This document shows, piece after piece, positions 38,301-51,034 of a stretch of DNA of 64,000 bases. The DNA is taken from the NCBI RefSeq assembly GCF_003672135.1, contig NC_039511.1:11124464-11188463 (forward strand). Reading direction: 5' to 3'. This DNA is from Ooceraea biroi. Lineage: Eukaryota > Arthropoda > Insecta > Hymenoptera > Formicidae. The notes under the pieces are model-generated. The model did no database searches, was not told where the DNA came from, and saw nothing but the letters and a program-made list of their open reading frames with translations. Position 1 is the first letter of the stretch, and every line of letters begins with the position of its first letter. The translations under genes and the position numbers were made by a program.

Positions 38301-41300
38301 TTTCTGTGGAAAAGAATTTTCTGTGAAAAGATACGTTGTGTTATACTTGATTATGAATCACCGTCAAACAATTTCAAAGTAAGGATATTTATAACGGAGA
38401 TTCGAACGTACAACGTAACAAAATATTGAAAAGAAGAAAACAAGGAATTTATATAGGTATAATGCTTATGCAGTTAGGATAATTAGAAGAATTAAATTAG
38501 AGAAGAAAGAAAAATAAATTAGAAAAGAGAATAATTAGAAGAAGTATGAAAAATATTAAGCTTTAAAATAAATTTTATGCATGGACATCGGACACTCCCT
38601 TTTCTCCTTCACGGCGCTCCATTGTCCGATGACTTTTTGCATAATAATTATATCTTTAGTTATACAACTATATTCTGGTTGCATTTAATTTAAAAAAAAT
38701 TGATTATCTGCCTTTTAAAGTTTGTTTGCGTGGGTTGCTTTGGCAATGTTTAAATTTCCGATGTTATGCGATGTCATGTTTCTATACGACAAAGAACTCT
38801 TGAACGAAACACGCTGAACTATTATACGCGAGACGGGTTATACGATCGTTCACATGTATCGATCGATGGAAGGCGAAACGAATAACGTAGAGAACAATGC
38901 GACCAACACCCGGCGTCACTAAAGTAGCGCGTTGAATCACGAAACGAGCGCGGCTAAGAAATTGCATTTCCGGTAAGGTCTTTACAAAATATCACCCCGG
39001 ATGCTAAACGATACTTTGATACTATCGACTATTTATGAAAGTTTTATGTGTCTCAATTTACTCACGTCCGTTTTTTGCTCGTGCAAACGAAACAAGCATG
39101 TCCCTGCATTTCTATGTATAGTTTTACATTTTTAGATAACCGATATTATTGTCAAAAAGGTCAGTCAAAAATTTCGATTTGATTTTTGCATCAAACTTTA
39201 CTTTATCGCGTAGAAATAAATTTTTCATGAACCAAGTAATCATCATCGCTGTCTGTTACATAGATATTATCAACATTGTTGCCTGTATTACATATTACAT
39301 ATATTATATAAAGTGATTTGAAAAACTGAAAATCAAACTGAACTTTTTGACTGACTCCAATATTGAAATCGATATTATTGAAAAAAGCGAAATATTTATT
39401 AGATATAGAATGGCTCTTTTAGATCTCTGATTGAGTCTCTGGTTTGCATAATCAAATTCACAGAAAAATAATTCTAATGTTTGTCAGAAAATTAACAGTT
39501 TTGATGTGTGATGCAATTTTATGCATAATGCAACGTCCATCGGCAGCTTGAGTATAGGATATTCGGTTACCGCATGAAGACAAGTTTCTGAATAGATTCC
39601 AAGTAAGATGACTTCAACGAAATATTCGTGTACGTTAGAACATGCAACCCTCTATTGAATGAGATATTCGATATGCGACACTAACAATAAGCTCGAATAG
39701 GCTATTAACGAATAAATTACAATAATCATAATTGGAATTACGTGGAGCGCTCGTAAATTTGCTTTCCGCAGGCAGTCTCGCAATTTCGCGAGACAGGAAC
39801 GTTCTTGTCTCTAATTGTATGCCAAGTCGATTGTTCAGCAAACGACGGCAGATCTGGTATGACGAGTAGGTAAATGTTTTAAAAGGAAATCACTCGTAAC
39901 TCGGTTTGAACAAAAATCACTCTTTATTTAGTCTACGAGATTCACGAGATAGAAACGTGACAGTTATGTGCGTAAATTCGCTTGTGCGTTGAACATTTGT
40001 TAGATCTAAATATAGATCAAGACTTTCAAGTGAAGAGAATTTTTCTGAATGAAGAAAAAAGATGCGTCGTAATGATCCTATATTTCTCTAAATGTACTTT
40101 ATTTCAGTGTTAACCAAAGGTGAAAGATTTTTTAATGTGAAAGAGACTTTAATTTATATTAACAATTATATTAATATTAATTAATATCTACAGCGATATT
40201 AATAAATGTATCAACTTTAGGTATATTATTTGTAGAAAAAATATCAATTTTCTTTTCCTGAATTATTATGCCAAATTTTTATGGATATTTTTTTCATTTC
40301 AACCATGTCACTTTATGACAATTATTCCTTTTTATCACCATTTCGTAGACGCGAATTACTTTTCTGAAGAACAGTGCATAAGAATAATGGTCGATGTTTT
40401 CCTGTTTAATTCCCGCTCCCATATATGGAAAACGAAATAGGAGAATGCGACATACGTCTCTGACTTGACGCCTCTGACAATGAGCTCAATGGGATCTTAC
40501 GACGCGGCCTTGTCCATGAAACGCACTATACAGTAGTGCGTTTTTCATTAACACCTCCGCAGCCTGGAACCATTCGTTCGTTCCGCACGCGTCTCGCATT
40601 AAACGCAATTGAATCATTGCGACACTTTACGGCGAATGGTTATTAATGCGATTTAACGAGTAGTAGTATTAGCCTTGGGAAACCACGTTGTTTTTAATCC
40701 AGTATCATGCATCTCTCGAAATATGCATGTGTGATAATTTCACATTAAGTTTTGTTACATAAATTTATTACGTATATTAATTATATTAATGATTGTAAAC
40801 CACCTTCAATTTACCAGTGATTGAGTTAAAGAATTAAATGGTAACGTCGCACCTCTCAAATTTTTAATGCGGGGGGGACAATGTAAAGATACTTATCTTT
40901 ATATTTTCAAGTATAATATCTCTTTTTCTCCTTCTGCATATCTTAAGGCATTCTGTATAATCTATTCAATGCATATTTTTTAAAATTTTTAACATAATAA
41001 TTTATTTATAATATATTTTATATTTTAATTTAAATATACATGTATGATTAGCTATTGATAACAGAACAAAGTCAATCGATTTATCGATTCTTCGCGATAT
41101 CTCGTATCATTAATATTTTTACCGTCTTTTTCATTTCATGTGTAGCAGCATATGACACATTATTGACAATAATCATCATTTCGACATACGTTGATGAATG
41201 CCATCTGATCGGTCATTTTGTCGTCGCATCTACGAGTTGTCGACGTCGCATCGAGTTGCTGCTTCGTGGAATTTTGTAACTTAATCTAAGGTAATTTGTC

Positions 41301-44300
41301 GCGTCAACATAAAGCAAAAGTAGTACGAAGTTCGAGCGTGAAGGAATGAAGGGAAACGGGAGGGGAATCACTTGCTGATCTTTGCTTGATCCCATACCAC
41401 TAACGTTCTGTCATCGTGGTCGTCGTCATTGTGATACTATGTTTAAAGTCATTAAAAACGCGTGAGCGAGCACATTCCCTAACATCGTCGACAATTACAT
41501 CGTTAAGCGATACGCCAGAATATCGGTCGCGATCACTTTTAAATGAGCCTGGATTACAAGACTGCTTCGCGCCAGATGGCGGGGAGACGACGACGATGTC
41601 GCGACGCAATTCCCATTTATCGCGCCACGATGATGGAAACGATTAACTAATTTAATAGAAATCGAATTATTCTTTGCTCTTCTAATTTCCTTCTTTCAAT
41701 ATATTGGGAATGGAAATGGGAAAGTAATCTACCAACTATCAACTCGAAGATATTTCAATATTATACAGGGTGTCTGAATGACCCCGTGCCACCCGTTAAT
41801 AACGGTGTAGTTTGGACTTAGCTGAATAAAAAAGTCCTATATCATTTTGCGATTTTCACAATACTAACGGAGTTATTAATTAATCAATATAAATGAATGA
41901 GAGGGTGGTTCGTGCAGCGAGTCGATAGGTCAATAGGAGGGCCGTTCGCTTTTTGACAGACTGCGAGTTGAGCGGGCGACGCGCGGTAAAGGAGGATGTG
42001 TATCTTACAATTAGATACTAGCAATAACAAAGAGCACGCGGCCCTCCTATCGACCTATCGACGGTCTTGCTGCACGAACCACCCTCTCATTCATTTATAT
42101 TGATAAATTAATAATTCCGTTAATATTGTGAAAATCACAAAATGATATAGGATTTTTCTATTCAGCTAAGTCCAAACTACACGTCATTAACGGGTGGCAC
42201 GGGGTCATTCAGACACCCTGTATAATCAGCATATTATAAATTATATAAATATAATAAATTAAAATAATTTATATTAATTTCATCTAACTAAACGCACGAG
42301 TGAAAATGACTTCTTATCTATATTCCGTTGCTGCGTCGCAGTCTTATTATCGTAATATTTAGTATTTATATCCCTCGTTTCGCACAAACAAAAGCGGCAT
42401 TGTCGCGAGCTGGCAATCATTGTAATTGCATTATTGGAGTTGCGAATGGTGCAACGGAGATGAATTACGAGTTCGCCTGACGAGCAAATCGTGATGCCAA
42501 CAGAAAAATGCGTTGCTAAAGGTGTGCTGCTGAAAGCAAATGGTCGGCCAAAGAGATGATTTATAGGCACGCTGACACGCTAACTCGGCAACTTTAAATT
42601 AAAAGTGTGAGAAGTCTAACTAATTTTCGCCGTTATCAGTACCCAGTGATCGTCGTATAACTAAATGGAGCATTCCAGTTTCTAATCTTTTAAAAATTTA
42701 TTTCCTGGAAAAAATGTTCTAATTTATTGTTTTTTAGATTACTTTAACTGCAAAATATATTAAATCACGCAATTACACGTAACTTTTACATTTGTTTTCT
42801 CAATGATTAAACGATTAACAATATTCTTCTGAAAACTGACAACTCACAAAATCATTATCAATTATATAATCCTTTGTATATTATCAATTTTGATATAATG
42901 TATAAATTGCATATCAATCATTCCTATTTTTCGCGAACTCGATTTCTTATTAAATCGACCTCGAAGACGTCGTTACTCTCTTGGCAGCTGATTTGTTTGT
43001 TGTTGACGATTCTTATATGTAATTTTCTCTTTATTAAAAATTATACCTCCATAAGGATTATAAAATTACTATTTCAAGCGTATCAAATTGTAGGATCACC
43101 ATAAATTTAAGGAATTTTGAACATCTTTGCAATATTCTACATCAAATGGCAATATAATTTCAACATAAACGATAAACCGATGCATTTAATTGATGAACTA
43201 TTTAAATGCCACAGGTAATTGGTATTTTAATCGAATTTTTTTTATTATTTGCTCAAGCAAGAATGCTGTGCCCTTTCTCGATAACTGTACGCCCGTCTAC
43301 TTATCGGTGGTAGAATGAACGGTGCTGCTTTATTAGATTCGCTTTTTAAGCGCGACTGATTTCCTAAAAATCGATAAGTGTCGTCGGTGTTTCAGAAGAC
43401 ATGTCGCCGCTTGAACGACATAAAACCGCGTTCAATTCTTCAAAACCACCATGGAGCTAGAAATTTATATTTTAATTTTACTATTTATAATTAATTTATT
43501 ATATACAATTTTATTATAAAACCTGCATAATTAGCCCACATGAAGCGTGCGCGGACATTACATAATCCTTTGATTAAATGCTTTTGTAGTGCGATAGACG
43601 AATAAGATGGACTTTTATATACACATAATTCATGATATCGTGCAATTGTTTTCGAATATCTACGAAGCCTTACTAGTCACACGCACACGTGCCTACGAAA
43701 TCCTAAACAATACACATATTGTCCGGTTGGCATGAGTGGCCTGTCATTAGTGTTGAGCTTTCATATTTTTGGCGATGCAACCAAAATGCGCAGCTGTCAT
43801 TTGAGATAATCAAGCCAGACAAAATGGGACGAGCCGCTATGCTTTCGATGTTGTGGCATTGTCGCTCGGAAAAATACATTAATAGTACATTTCAAAAGTG
43901 GACACAAATTTATGGCCTTTGCAGTGATTTTCGATAATCGAATGATACATTAAGTGTTTATAATAAAACAGATTTCTCTGTAATTATTATTTTCTTTAAC
44001 ATTATTATATTTAAACACTTGCTATATTGAAACTACCTTTTCAGCTTACTTTCCGTATTAAATCTCTTAAAGAGATTGGAATTTATAATCAAAATAAAAG
44101 TCCACGTTTCTTCGAAATATTTTATATATTTATTTTTAAATAAATTATACAATTACACAACTTTTGAGAATTTTAGAAACCTCGAGTAAAATTTTCTTCG
44201 AAGAGCTAACGTAATATCACGTTTATTTGCACGTCTCCCGTTCGTTAATGAACGGGGTTTAATCCTCAAGAGGAATGCTGAAGTTCCGGAATGCAAGACA

Positions 44301-47300
44301 TGTACGCATCCGATGAAATCGATAGCGAACGGTACTGCGGGGTCACCTTGAAAATGGAAACGCGCACACCCCCGCTCTGCGCTTCGAAATTCCCGCGCGG
44401 GCACTTTGACGCTACCGGTGTACCGGCAAATTTCCCGCGCGTTTTTTGACCGTTATTTATCGCAGCGAAAGAGGAGCCGGCAAAACAGTGTCTTCTGGCG
44501 TATCGCCACGCGAACTATTACGGTTGCGGCACGATAGCTTCGTGATAATAATATGATAATGGTCGTCACATGGTACGAGAATATGTGGGGTTGGTTGGCG
44601 AGGACGGTCACGTGGTAACCGGCGCCGTCCGCTAATCGCGCGCGCGCGCTGCCGCGCACCGCCCCAGTTACAAAAGGGATGCGGTACGAGCCGGTTAGTT
44701 TTCTCGTCGCGCATCCACTCTCCAGTAATTACCTACATTCGTCAGTTTACTCGATTGCAACACCCGGTATGGTGAATCTATTAGCACAATAATATAAATA
44801 ATTGTAAAATAATACAAAAAAAATTTAAATTTCATAGATTGGTGAAAAATTTCTAACGTTGCCTCTAAATAAAAATCATACACGCCACTAAAAAATATTA
44901 TTTCCCATTTAAAATACTATATAATCTATATTATATATAAGGCAATTACATATATTAATATAATCCCCATTGCTTTATCGTAAATCAATCTCATTATCGT
45001 TAATATCTCAGCTAAAAATGTTTGATGATATAATCGTAAAAAGTAAAATTTTAAAAGAAAGTGCCAAACAAAAACTAATAAGAAATAAAAACTGTTTCTT
45101 TTACATGCATTTTAATTTTTGCCTACTTATGTCCCCCATTCAACAAACACGTTTGCACATATATCGCAGAGTTAGCAAAATAATTGTAAGAAACTCTAAA
45201 TCTTAACGTGTCAGTATAAAAAATTGCAATAATCGATGCATCGTAGGACTCCATGAAATTAGGAAAAATTGTTATTAATTAAAATTGTTATCAGTGAATA
45301 GTGTGTTGCTATTCAAATAATGAAAATCGGAATCGAAAGTCGAATCCACGCGTAACAGTCCTCACGTTTATGTAAGAGCAATGAAATCCGAAATTATTTC
45401 GAGCTCGGCGTGTGTAACGCCGCGGGTGAATTATGCACAAGGATAGACCACGTGGTCCAGTTCTCGTTCGCTGGGTGACTCTAAACTTAGGAACCGGCAC
45501 AAACTGAATATAAGACCGCTCGCATTTTCGCAGTACGTCTGTATTCACTTTCTCTCTTTCTCTCTCTCTCTCTCTATCTATCTTTCTCTCCCTCTATCTT
45601 CTTGTTTCTCTTATTGCGAAAATAATTTCTATGAATAAGAAGTCACCGATGCGACCTAGCACAATTCTTTTTTAACTTTCAAATTAAAACTTTTTGTTTG
45701 ATTCACGCGTTTTGAACATGGTTCAATGATTTATTTCCCGCGTTCATCGAACTTCTACGTACACGCCCGTTAACCGATATTGTCGATCACACTGGTGGTG
45801 GTGCTATAAAGCACCACCAATCATAACTCCTATCGCAGCGCTTCCTGAATGTTGTTCCCCGGAAACTCAGTAATTGCGTTAAATGAAAGTGTGTCTTTCG
45901 TGAGCAATCATTCGATAAATTTATTGCTCAGTTGAAATAAAAAAAAAATTTGTTAGTTAAATCAAATTACAAAATATCATTACCTTAAACTAATTCTAAA
46001 TTTTATTCTTAAAAAATTCATGAAAAAATACCTACATCATCAGTCAAAAACTAGTCACACACTACAGTTAATCTATTTAATTTCCTCTATCTATATTGTA
46101 TCATTCAGTATCGCAGAAAATGGAAACGATTAATCGAACATTTAGAAAAGATATTGGAAATAAATATTTTTATCGACGTTTTAAATACGTTGTTTGCAAC
46201 ATCCTTCAGTCTTCCTTCACCCTCTTTTTTTAAAGAAATCTTTATCTTTCCTTCAGTTAGAATTAATTAGAAAATGGACATATTCTTAATAAATTTACCG
46301 TTATAAATATACTTTCTGTTTTATAAAAACTTACTTATTCATTCACAAAATGTATTTTTCCTTCTAGCTACCGTGGGACATGATCCGCAAACGAGCAATG
46401 GCGGCCAGCTGCAGCTGCAACAGCAGCAACTACAGTCAGCAGGTTGGCTGGGGGGCGGTGCCGGTGACACTGGCGGCGGACTGGTCTGTCGATCATCGTC
46501 AGGCAAATCGATCAACGGCAGCAACAACGGCAAACCGTCGTTACAACATCCTCAACAACGGCATCAACAACAGCAGCAGCAGCAACAACAAGGCCAATCT
46601 GGGGGTGTGGGGGATGACGAAGACGGGGGTGGAGGGAGCGGAGGGCTGGAGGGGACGGACGCAGAGGCGAACGACCCTATTCACCTCAAGAGACGGGTGG
46701 GACTCGTCAGTGGGGTGGCTCTAATCGTCGGCACGATGATCGGCTCCGGGATCTTCGTGTCGCCGTCGGGTCTGCTGCTGCGTACCGGCAGCGTCGGCGT
46801 CAGTTTCGTCGTGTGGACTGCATGCGGTCTGCTGAGCTTGTGCGGTGCCCTCGCCTACGCCGAGCTAGGCACCATGAACACGAGCAGCGGCGCTGAATAC
46901 GCGTACTTCATGGACGCATTTGGCGCACCGCCCGCCTTCCTTTTCTCTTGGGTGTCCACCTTGGTACTCAAGCCGTCGCAAATGGCGATCATCTGCTTGT
47001 CGTTCGCCCAGTACACCGTTGAGGCGTTCACCGTTGACTGCGACCCGCCCGACGAGGTAGTCAAGCTCGTCGGCCTGCTGGCGATCGTTCTGATACTCTT
47101 GATCAACTGCTACAGCGTCAACCTCGCTACCGGTGTGCAGAACGCCTTCACCGCCGCTAAGTTGATGGCGATACTTGTGGTGATAGTTGGCGGTTCGTAC
47201 AAACTCATACAGGGTAATACGCAGCATTTGCAGACGGCGTTCGACACCATCGACGGCAGTACTATTAATATCGGTCGTCTGGCTACCGCTTTCTACACCG

Positions 47301-48911
47301 GCCTCTGGGCCTACGACGGCTGGAATAATCTCAACTACGTGACCGAGGAGATCAAAAATCCCTCCAAGAACTTGCCCAGATCTATCATGATTGGTATACC
47401 GCTCGTCACGCTCTGCTACGCGCTTATCAATGTCTCCTATCTCGCGGTCATGTCACCGTCCGAGATGATCGAGAGCGAGGCCGTGGCTGTGGTAAGTATT
47501 ACAGATGAATAAAAAAAGCAATATATTGTATATTTAAAAGATAGCTGAAGACTCATTTTGAAAAAGCGACACGTAGAAAGTGATAGCGAAATGAGCTAAA
47601 ACTAGCATTCTCTTCACTTAATTAAAGATTAAATGTTTAAAGAAAAAAATAAAGAATAATCTATTAATTTGAAACATCCTGGATAATCCTGGATAATAAA
47701 AATTAAATATTTAAAGAAAAAAATAAAGAATGATCTATTAATTAGGAACATCTTGGATAATTCCAAGCAATAAATCTCCATTTGTCTTTTGCACTCTACA
47801 CGTTACTGAAATACTACATAAACGATCGTAACGCTTCCGTCCTTTGCAGACATTCGGCAATCGGATACTGGGCGTTATGGCATGGCTGATGCCACTCTCT
47901 GTAGCGATCAGCACATTCGGTTCCGCGAACGGCACCCTGTTTGCCGCAGGCAGACTTTGCTTCGCCGCGTCACGAAAGGGTCATTTGCTCGACTGTCTGA
48001 GCTACGTACACGTGCGACGCTTCACTCCTGCCCCAGGCCTCATCTTCCATTCCCTCGTAGCAGGTATTATGCAACGCAGTCGATTCGCCGGAACTCTCGA
48101 GATATCCCAAACTCTTTTAGAACGACTCTAATACTCCTTTTTAGGTTTTTATAATAATAAATAAGAATAATTAATATAATTCTCGTCGATTCTCAATAAT
48201 GCAAGTCCTTTTTACGAGATTTTTTTTACTGCATAATCCAAGCCGAGTCTTGAATTCCACAGGCGCGATGGTTATCTCTGGCAACATCGATTCGCTCATC
48301 GACTTCTTTTCGTTTACCGCATGGATATTTTATGGCGGCGCGATGCTCGCCCTGCTGGTGATGCGGAGGACCAGACCCAACCATCCGCGACCGTACAAAT
48401 GTCCGCTGGTGATACCCGTGCTGGTGCTCGTCATCTCCGCGTATCTCATAGTGGCGCCGATCATCGATAAGCCACAAATCGAGTATCTCTACGCGGCGGG
48501 CTTCATCGGTGCGGGCATGCTCGTCTACCTCCCATTCGTAAAGTTTGGATATGTGCCCAAATTCATGGGTGAGTATGCGCCGGCTCATTCGGCTAAAATA
48601 AGGTCCAGCCCGCACGAACTTTAATGGGCTGTAAATCTCACGATACAAAGAACCCCGGATTGATCTTCTTCTTCCGACCGTAGGTTACAGAATACTCGCA
48701 GGAAAAGGGTGGATGAGTTACATAGAAAATTTGATTTCCATTAAAGTTCAAGTTTGAATCTCCAGTATCGATTTTTCTTCCTGCTTTATATATCGCCAAA
48801 TTTTTAATTTTGTATTGTATGTTCCTGTTCTGTTTTCTTATTACAGAAGGTATCAACGCCTTCCTGCAGATGTTATTAGAGGTGGCTCCGACGGCGGCTG
48901 CCTTCGACTGA
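32335..48911 (+). CDS. SLC7-family light-chain amino-acid transporter, b(0,+)AT/LAT type
   Basis: Plasma-membrane amino-acid exchanger of the heteromeric (4F2hc/rBAT-linked) family. Exons: 32335-32359 (inferred start exon), 46368-47491, 47850-48063, 48263-48568, 48847-48911; together 577 residues. The large exon has no in-frame ATG before its first membrane span, so an upstream exon is required. The ATG at 32335 with donor CGAG|GTAAGT supplies the right phase but implies a 14-kb intron. The N-terminus (to about 115) is low-complexity, Gln- and Gly-rich. The transporter core then starts RRVGLVSGVALIVGTMIGSG, the substrate-binding helix-1 motif. FYTGLWAYDGWNNLNYVTEE is typical of b(0,+)-type members, and about 12 membrane spans follow. 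The core is certain; the first exon is moderately supported. Confidence 0.9.
33550..34211 (-). mobile_element. Non-LTR-type retroposon insertion, 632 bp with 15-bp target-site duplication
   Basis: A perfect direct repeat GTGGACAACTCCTCT flanks the insert at 33550-33564 and 34197-34211. A T-rich run just inside the left copy is the expected poly-A tail of an element inserted on the minus strand. The interior is GC-rich and unlike its surroundings, with a C homopolymer at about 33701-33714 and a TAAA run near 34002. No reverse transcriptase frame is present, so it is a 5'-truncated LINE or a SINE-like element. Confidence 0.85.
39159..39358. mobile_element. Inverted-repeat element (MITE-like), about 200 bp
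   Basis: GGTCAGTCAAAAA and following sequence on the left match the reverse complement of the right end (TTTTTGACTGACTCC) over about 30 bp. The interior is AT-rich and non-coding. Outer boundaries are uncertain. Confidence 0.6.
40519..40543. repeat. Perfect small hairpin in the SLC7 intron
   Basis: 10-bp perfect arms, AAACGCACTA and TAGTGCGTTT, across a 5-nt loop. Confidence 0.8.
41766..42220. mobile_element. Fold-back MITE, 455 bp, with arms of about 190 bp
   Basis: Termini CAGGGTGTCTGAATGACCCC and its reverse complement at the right end are almost perfect, and inverted similarity continues for about 190 bp into each arm. Both flanks read TATA, consistent with a TA-type target duplication. 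No transposase frame. Arm divergence is low, so it is fairly young or kept similar by conversion. Confidence 0.9.
45796..45819. repeat. Perfect small hairpin in the SLC7 intron
   Basis: 10-bp perfect arms, TGGTGGTGCT and AGCACCACCA, around a 4-nt ATAA loop. Confidence 0.75.
47641..47764. repeat. Direct tandem repeat, about 74-bp period, in an SLC7 intron
   Basis: The phrase AGAAAAAAATAAAGAAT followed by CTATTAATT occurs at 47641 and again at 47715, with a few differences. It lies in the intron between the large exon and the next. Confidence 0.8.
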
Positions 48912-49562
48912 TTTCATTTTATTTCGGAAGATCAACGTACGAAAGTTCCCCAGAATGCCGAATCATTCCATTATGGCATTGCGCGAACTGTGTACACCTG
49001 AATAATCCTATTTTAAATGCAGACAAGAGCGTTATATATCCCATATATATTACAAAGCTCAAGGCTGGCCCAAAATGAATCCAAAAAAATATATATATAT
49101 TATATAAAAATATATTATTTTATTACTTGTTATTCTTCGTACATAGTATACAACACACAGGAAGAACGTTACTGTTAGACAATAGATAGTTGATGTTGTA
49201 AGACAGCAATGAATCAACAGAAAATATTTTAAATGTTTACAGTTGTAAATTCGTCTTTTTCTTCCTACAACCTTCCTATACCTCCTTGTAATATCTTCCC
49301 ATAATTAATTCGAATTTCTCTTATCCGTTACTTCTAATTCAAGTCTAACTTTTCTGTTAGTTTTGAAGAGTAATCCTAATTTATTATAATATAATAATAC
49401 AGCTTGATCGACAAAGAATAATTTAAATATTTACAGATATAAAAGTTTTTATTTCTGCTTACAATCTTTCTTCCACAATTCTCTATCTAAATCTGCGTCG
49501 CGTACATCTTTTGAATATCTTCAAAAGATTCCTAATAAGTTTTCAAATATTCGCCGACAAGT
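48912..49562. other. Intergenic region between the convergent genes SLC7 and the C1orf131-like gene
   Basis: AT-rich 3' flanking sequence with an AT tract near 49089-49112. No gene seen. Confidence 0.6.
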
Positions 49563-50665
49563 TCAGCTCTTCTTCTTAGATAAGATATCCCTCGGTACCT
49601 TTCCGTAAACTCCCAAAATGCCAGAATCTCTCTTGTGCACAGTCTTAGAATTTCGTTTAAGCAAGCTACTTGTAAGTCCAGAAATGTGTTCTTTTTTCTT
49701 CTCCTTCTCCTTCTCTTTTTTTCGCTGCCTTTTTACGTTATTGTAATTCATTCTTCTGTTTTTAGGAGGTATTGCCCCTAAGCTAATGGCAAGCTCAACC
49801 TTCGCTTTCTTCGCTTTGGATTTTTCAAAACCAGACATACCAAATTTGATGACGTCATACCGTGCCTTTTTCATCTCCTTTTCTTGTTGTTTTTTTACTT
49901 CAGCAGGTGTTAGCTTCGGTTTATCCTTTTCCTTCCTCTTGTCATCCACATCATCGGCAGCAGATCTTGTCTTTTTCTTTGGAGCTTCATATTTCACGAA
50001 AGTATAATCATTAGCTGCATTTTTCTTGATTTCGGAGGAACGAGTTGGTACAAAGTATTCCATTTTCCGCACTAAAAGAAGAAAAATATCGATTTATTAA
50101 CACTTTTTAATAAAAGAATGCGAAATTTTAATAAAAGGATAAAAAATACATAAAAACTTCACAGAAAATATTCATATAATGCAAATTAATTTGTAACCTT
50201 TTTAGAAGTCTCAAAAACAATTTTTTGACATTTTATAAAACGATAAAAATTCATACTTAGATATAGAGCGAGGTTAGGTTTTTAAATAAATTTTATATAA
50301 TTTGCTCAAACAAATGTTCTTGAGGCATATAATGTCTAGTCCACAGTTCTACTTATTATACTAACCTCTACAGGTTAAGAACAAACAATGTATAGGTTAG
50401 GAAGACTTATAATTTTAGTGTAAGAATCATATGATAATCGATACTATTTAAAATAGAAAAAGAATTATAATAAGTTTATCTTCATAATTATAGGCGTTAT
50501 TAACTTACGCGAATGTATAATCACAATCACGTTATTGATATTAATGTCAGATATCACACGTGTTTCAACGTAGCATATATTTAACTTTTTCTCACGCAAT
50601 CTTCTTGCTGTGTCCACGATGCTAGAAATCGATTCGAGATCTCGGTCCGAGAAATATGTAGCCAA
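49563..50665 (-). CDS. C1orf131-like protein (DUF4602), predicted small-subunit processome component
   Basis: The human homologue is a nucleolar component of the pre-40S (SSU) processome. Two minus-strand exons, 50509-50665 and 49563-50071, join in phase (1 then 2) to give 221 residues. The second exon contains the family signature: KKARYDVIKFGMSGF, then AKVELAISLGAIPPKNR and MNYNN. The rest is very Lys/Glu-rich and charged, as in other ribosome-biogenesis proteins. The first exon (MATYFSDRDLESISS) was chosen because the second has no upstream in-frame ATG before its acceptor, and because donor, acceptor and phase fit. A start at the ATG inside exon 2 (50061) cannot be excluded. It is divergent from RRP4, 369 bp away, so the two may share a promoter. 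Confidence 0.85.
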
Positions 50666-51034
50666 TCAACTTGCAGCTTTTTCATAAAAATCGACACAAG
50701 GCTTTATGAATGCTTCAAATTTTATCAAAGCAGTAACTAAGATCATATTAATTACAACTTATAAAAGGTATTAACAAATTTATATAAGACACTTGAAATA
50801 ATAATTAATTTACAAGCTACAAAAAAAGAATACATTTTAGGATTGTGACCTTACAGTCAATCGATTAGTGCGTGGTGTTTATATATATATATATATATAT
50901 ACACAATATATATATATATACAATCGCACGCGACGCGCGACATAACCTAAATTCATAACCTAAATATCTCAAAAGCCGCGTTCAAGAGGAAAAACAATTG
51001 CGAGTCCGTATTTAATTACTATTATCGATATATA
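50666..51034. promoter_or_regulatory. Divergent promoter between the C1orf131-like gene and RRP4
   Basis: 369 bp between two start codons of ribosome/RNA-processing genes. It has two AT tracts (50880-50901 and 50907-50920) and then the phrase ATAACCTAAAT twice, at 50942-50952 and 50956-50966. Related AGGTTAG motifs occur at 50272 and 50394 in the first intron of the minus-strand gene. Confidence 0.55.

Larger units (their letters stand above)
32360..46367 (+). other. Probable first intron of the SLC7 gene, about 14 kb
   Basis: No conserved coding exon is visible. It contains a retroposon (33550-34211), an inverted-repeat element (39159-39358), a 455-bp fold-back element (41766-42220), perfect small hairpins at 40519-40543 and 45796-45819, a GA tract at 32918-32950, a CT tract at 45548-45590, and a CpG-rich patch near 44400-44720 that could be an alternative promoter. 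If the start exon at 32335 is wrong, part of this is intergenic. Confidence 0.45.

Noticed and set aside
46380..46724. Alternative plus-strand frame starting with an ATG in the SLC7 large exon
   Set aside because: Out of frame with the transporter core; poly-Ser/Asn/Thr translation of the CAG-rich tract.
50940..50966. Telomeric (TTAGG) repeat tract
   Set aside because: Only two separated AACCTAA units, not a tandem array; treated as a promoter motif instead.
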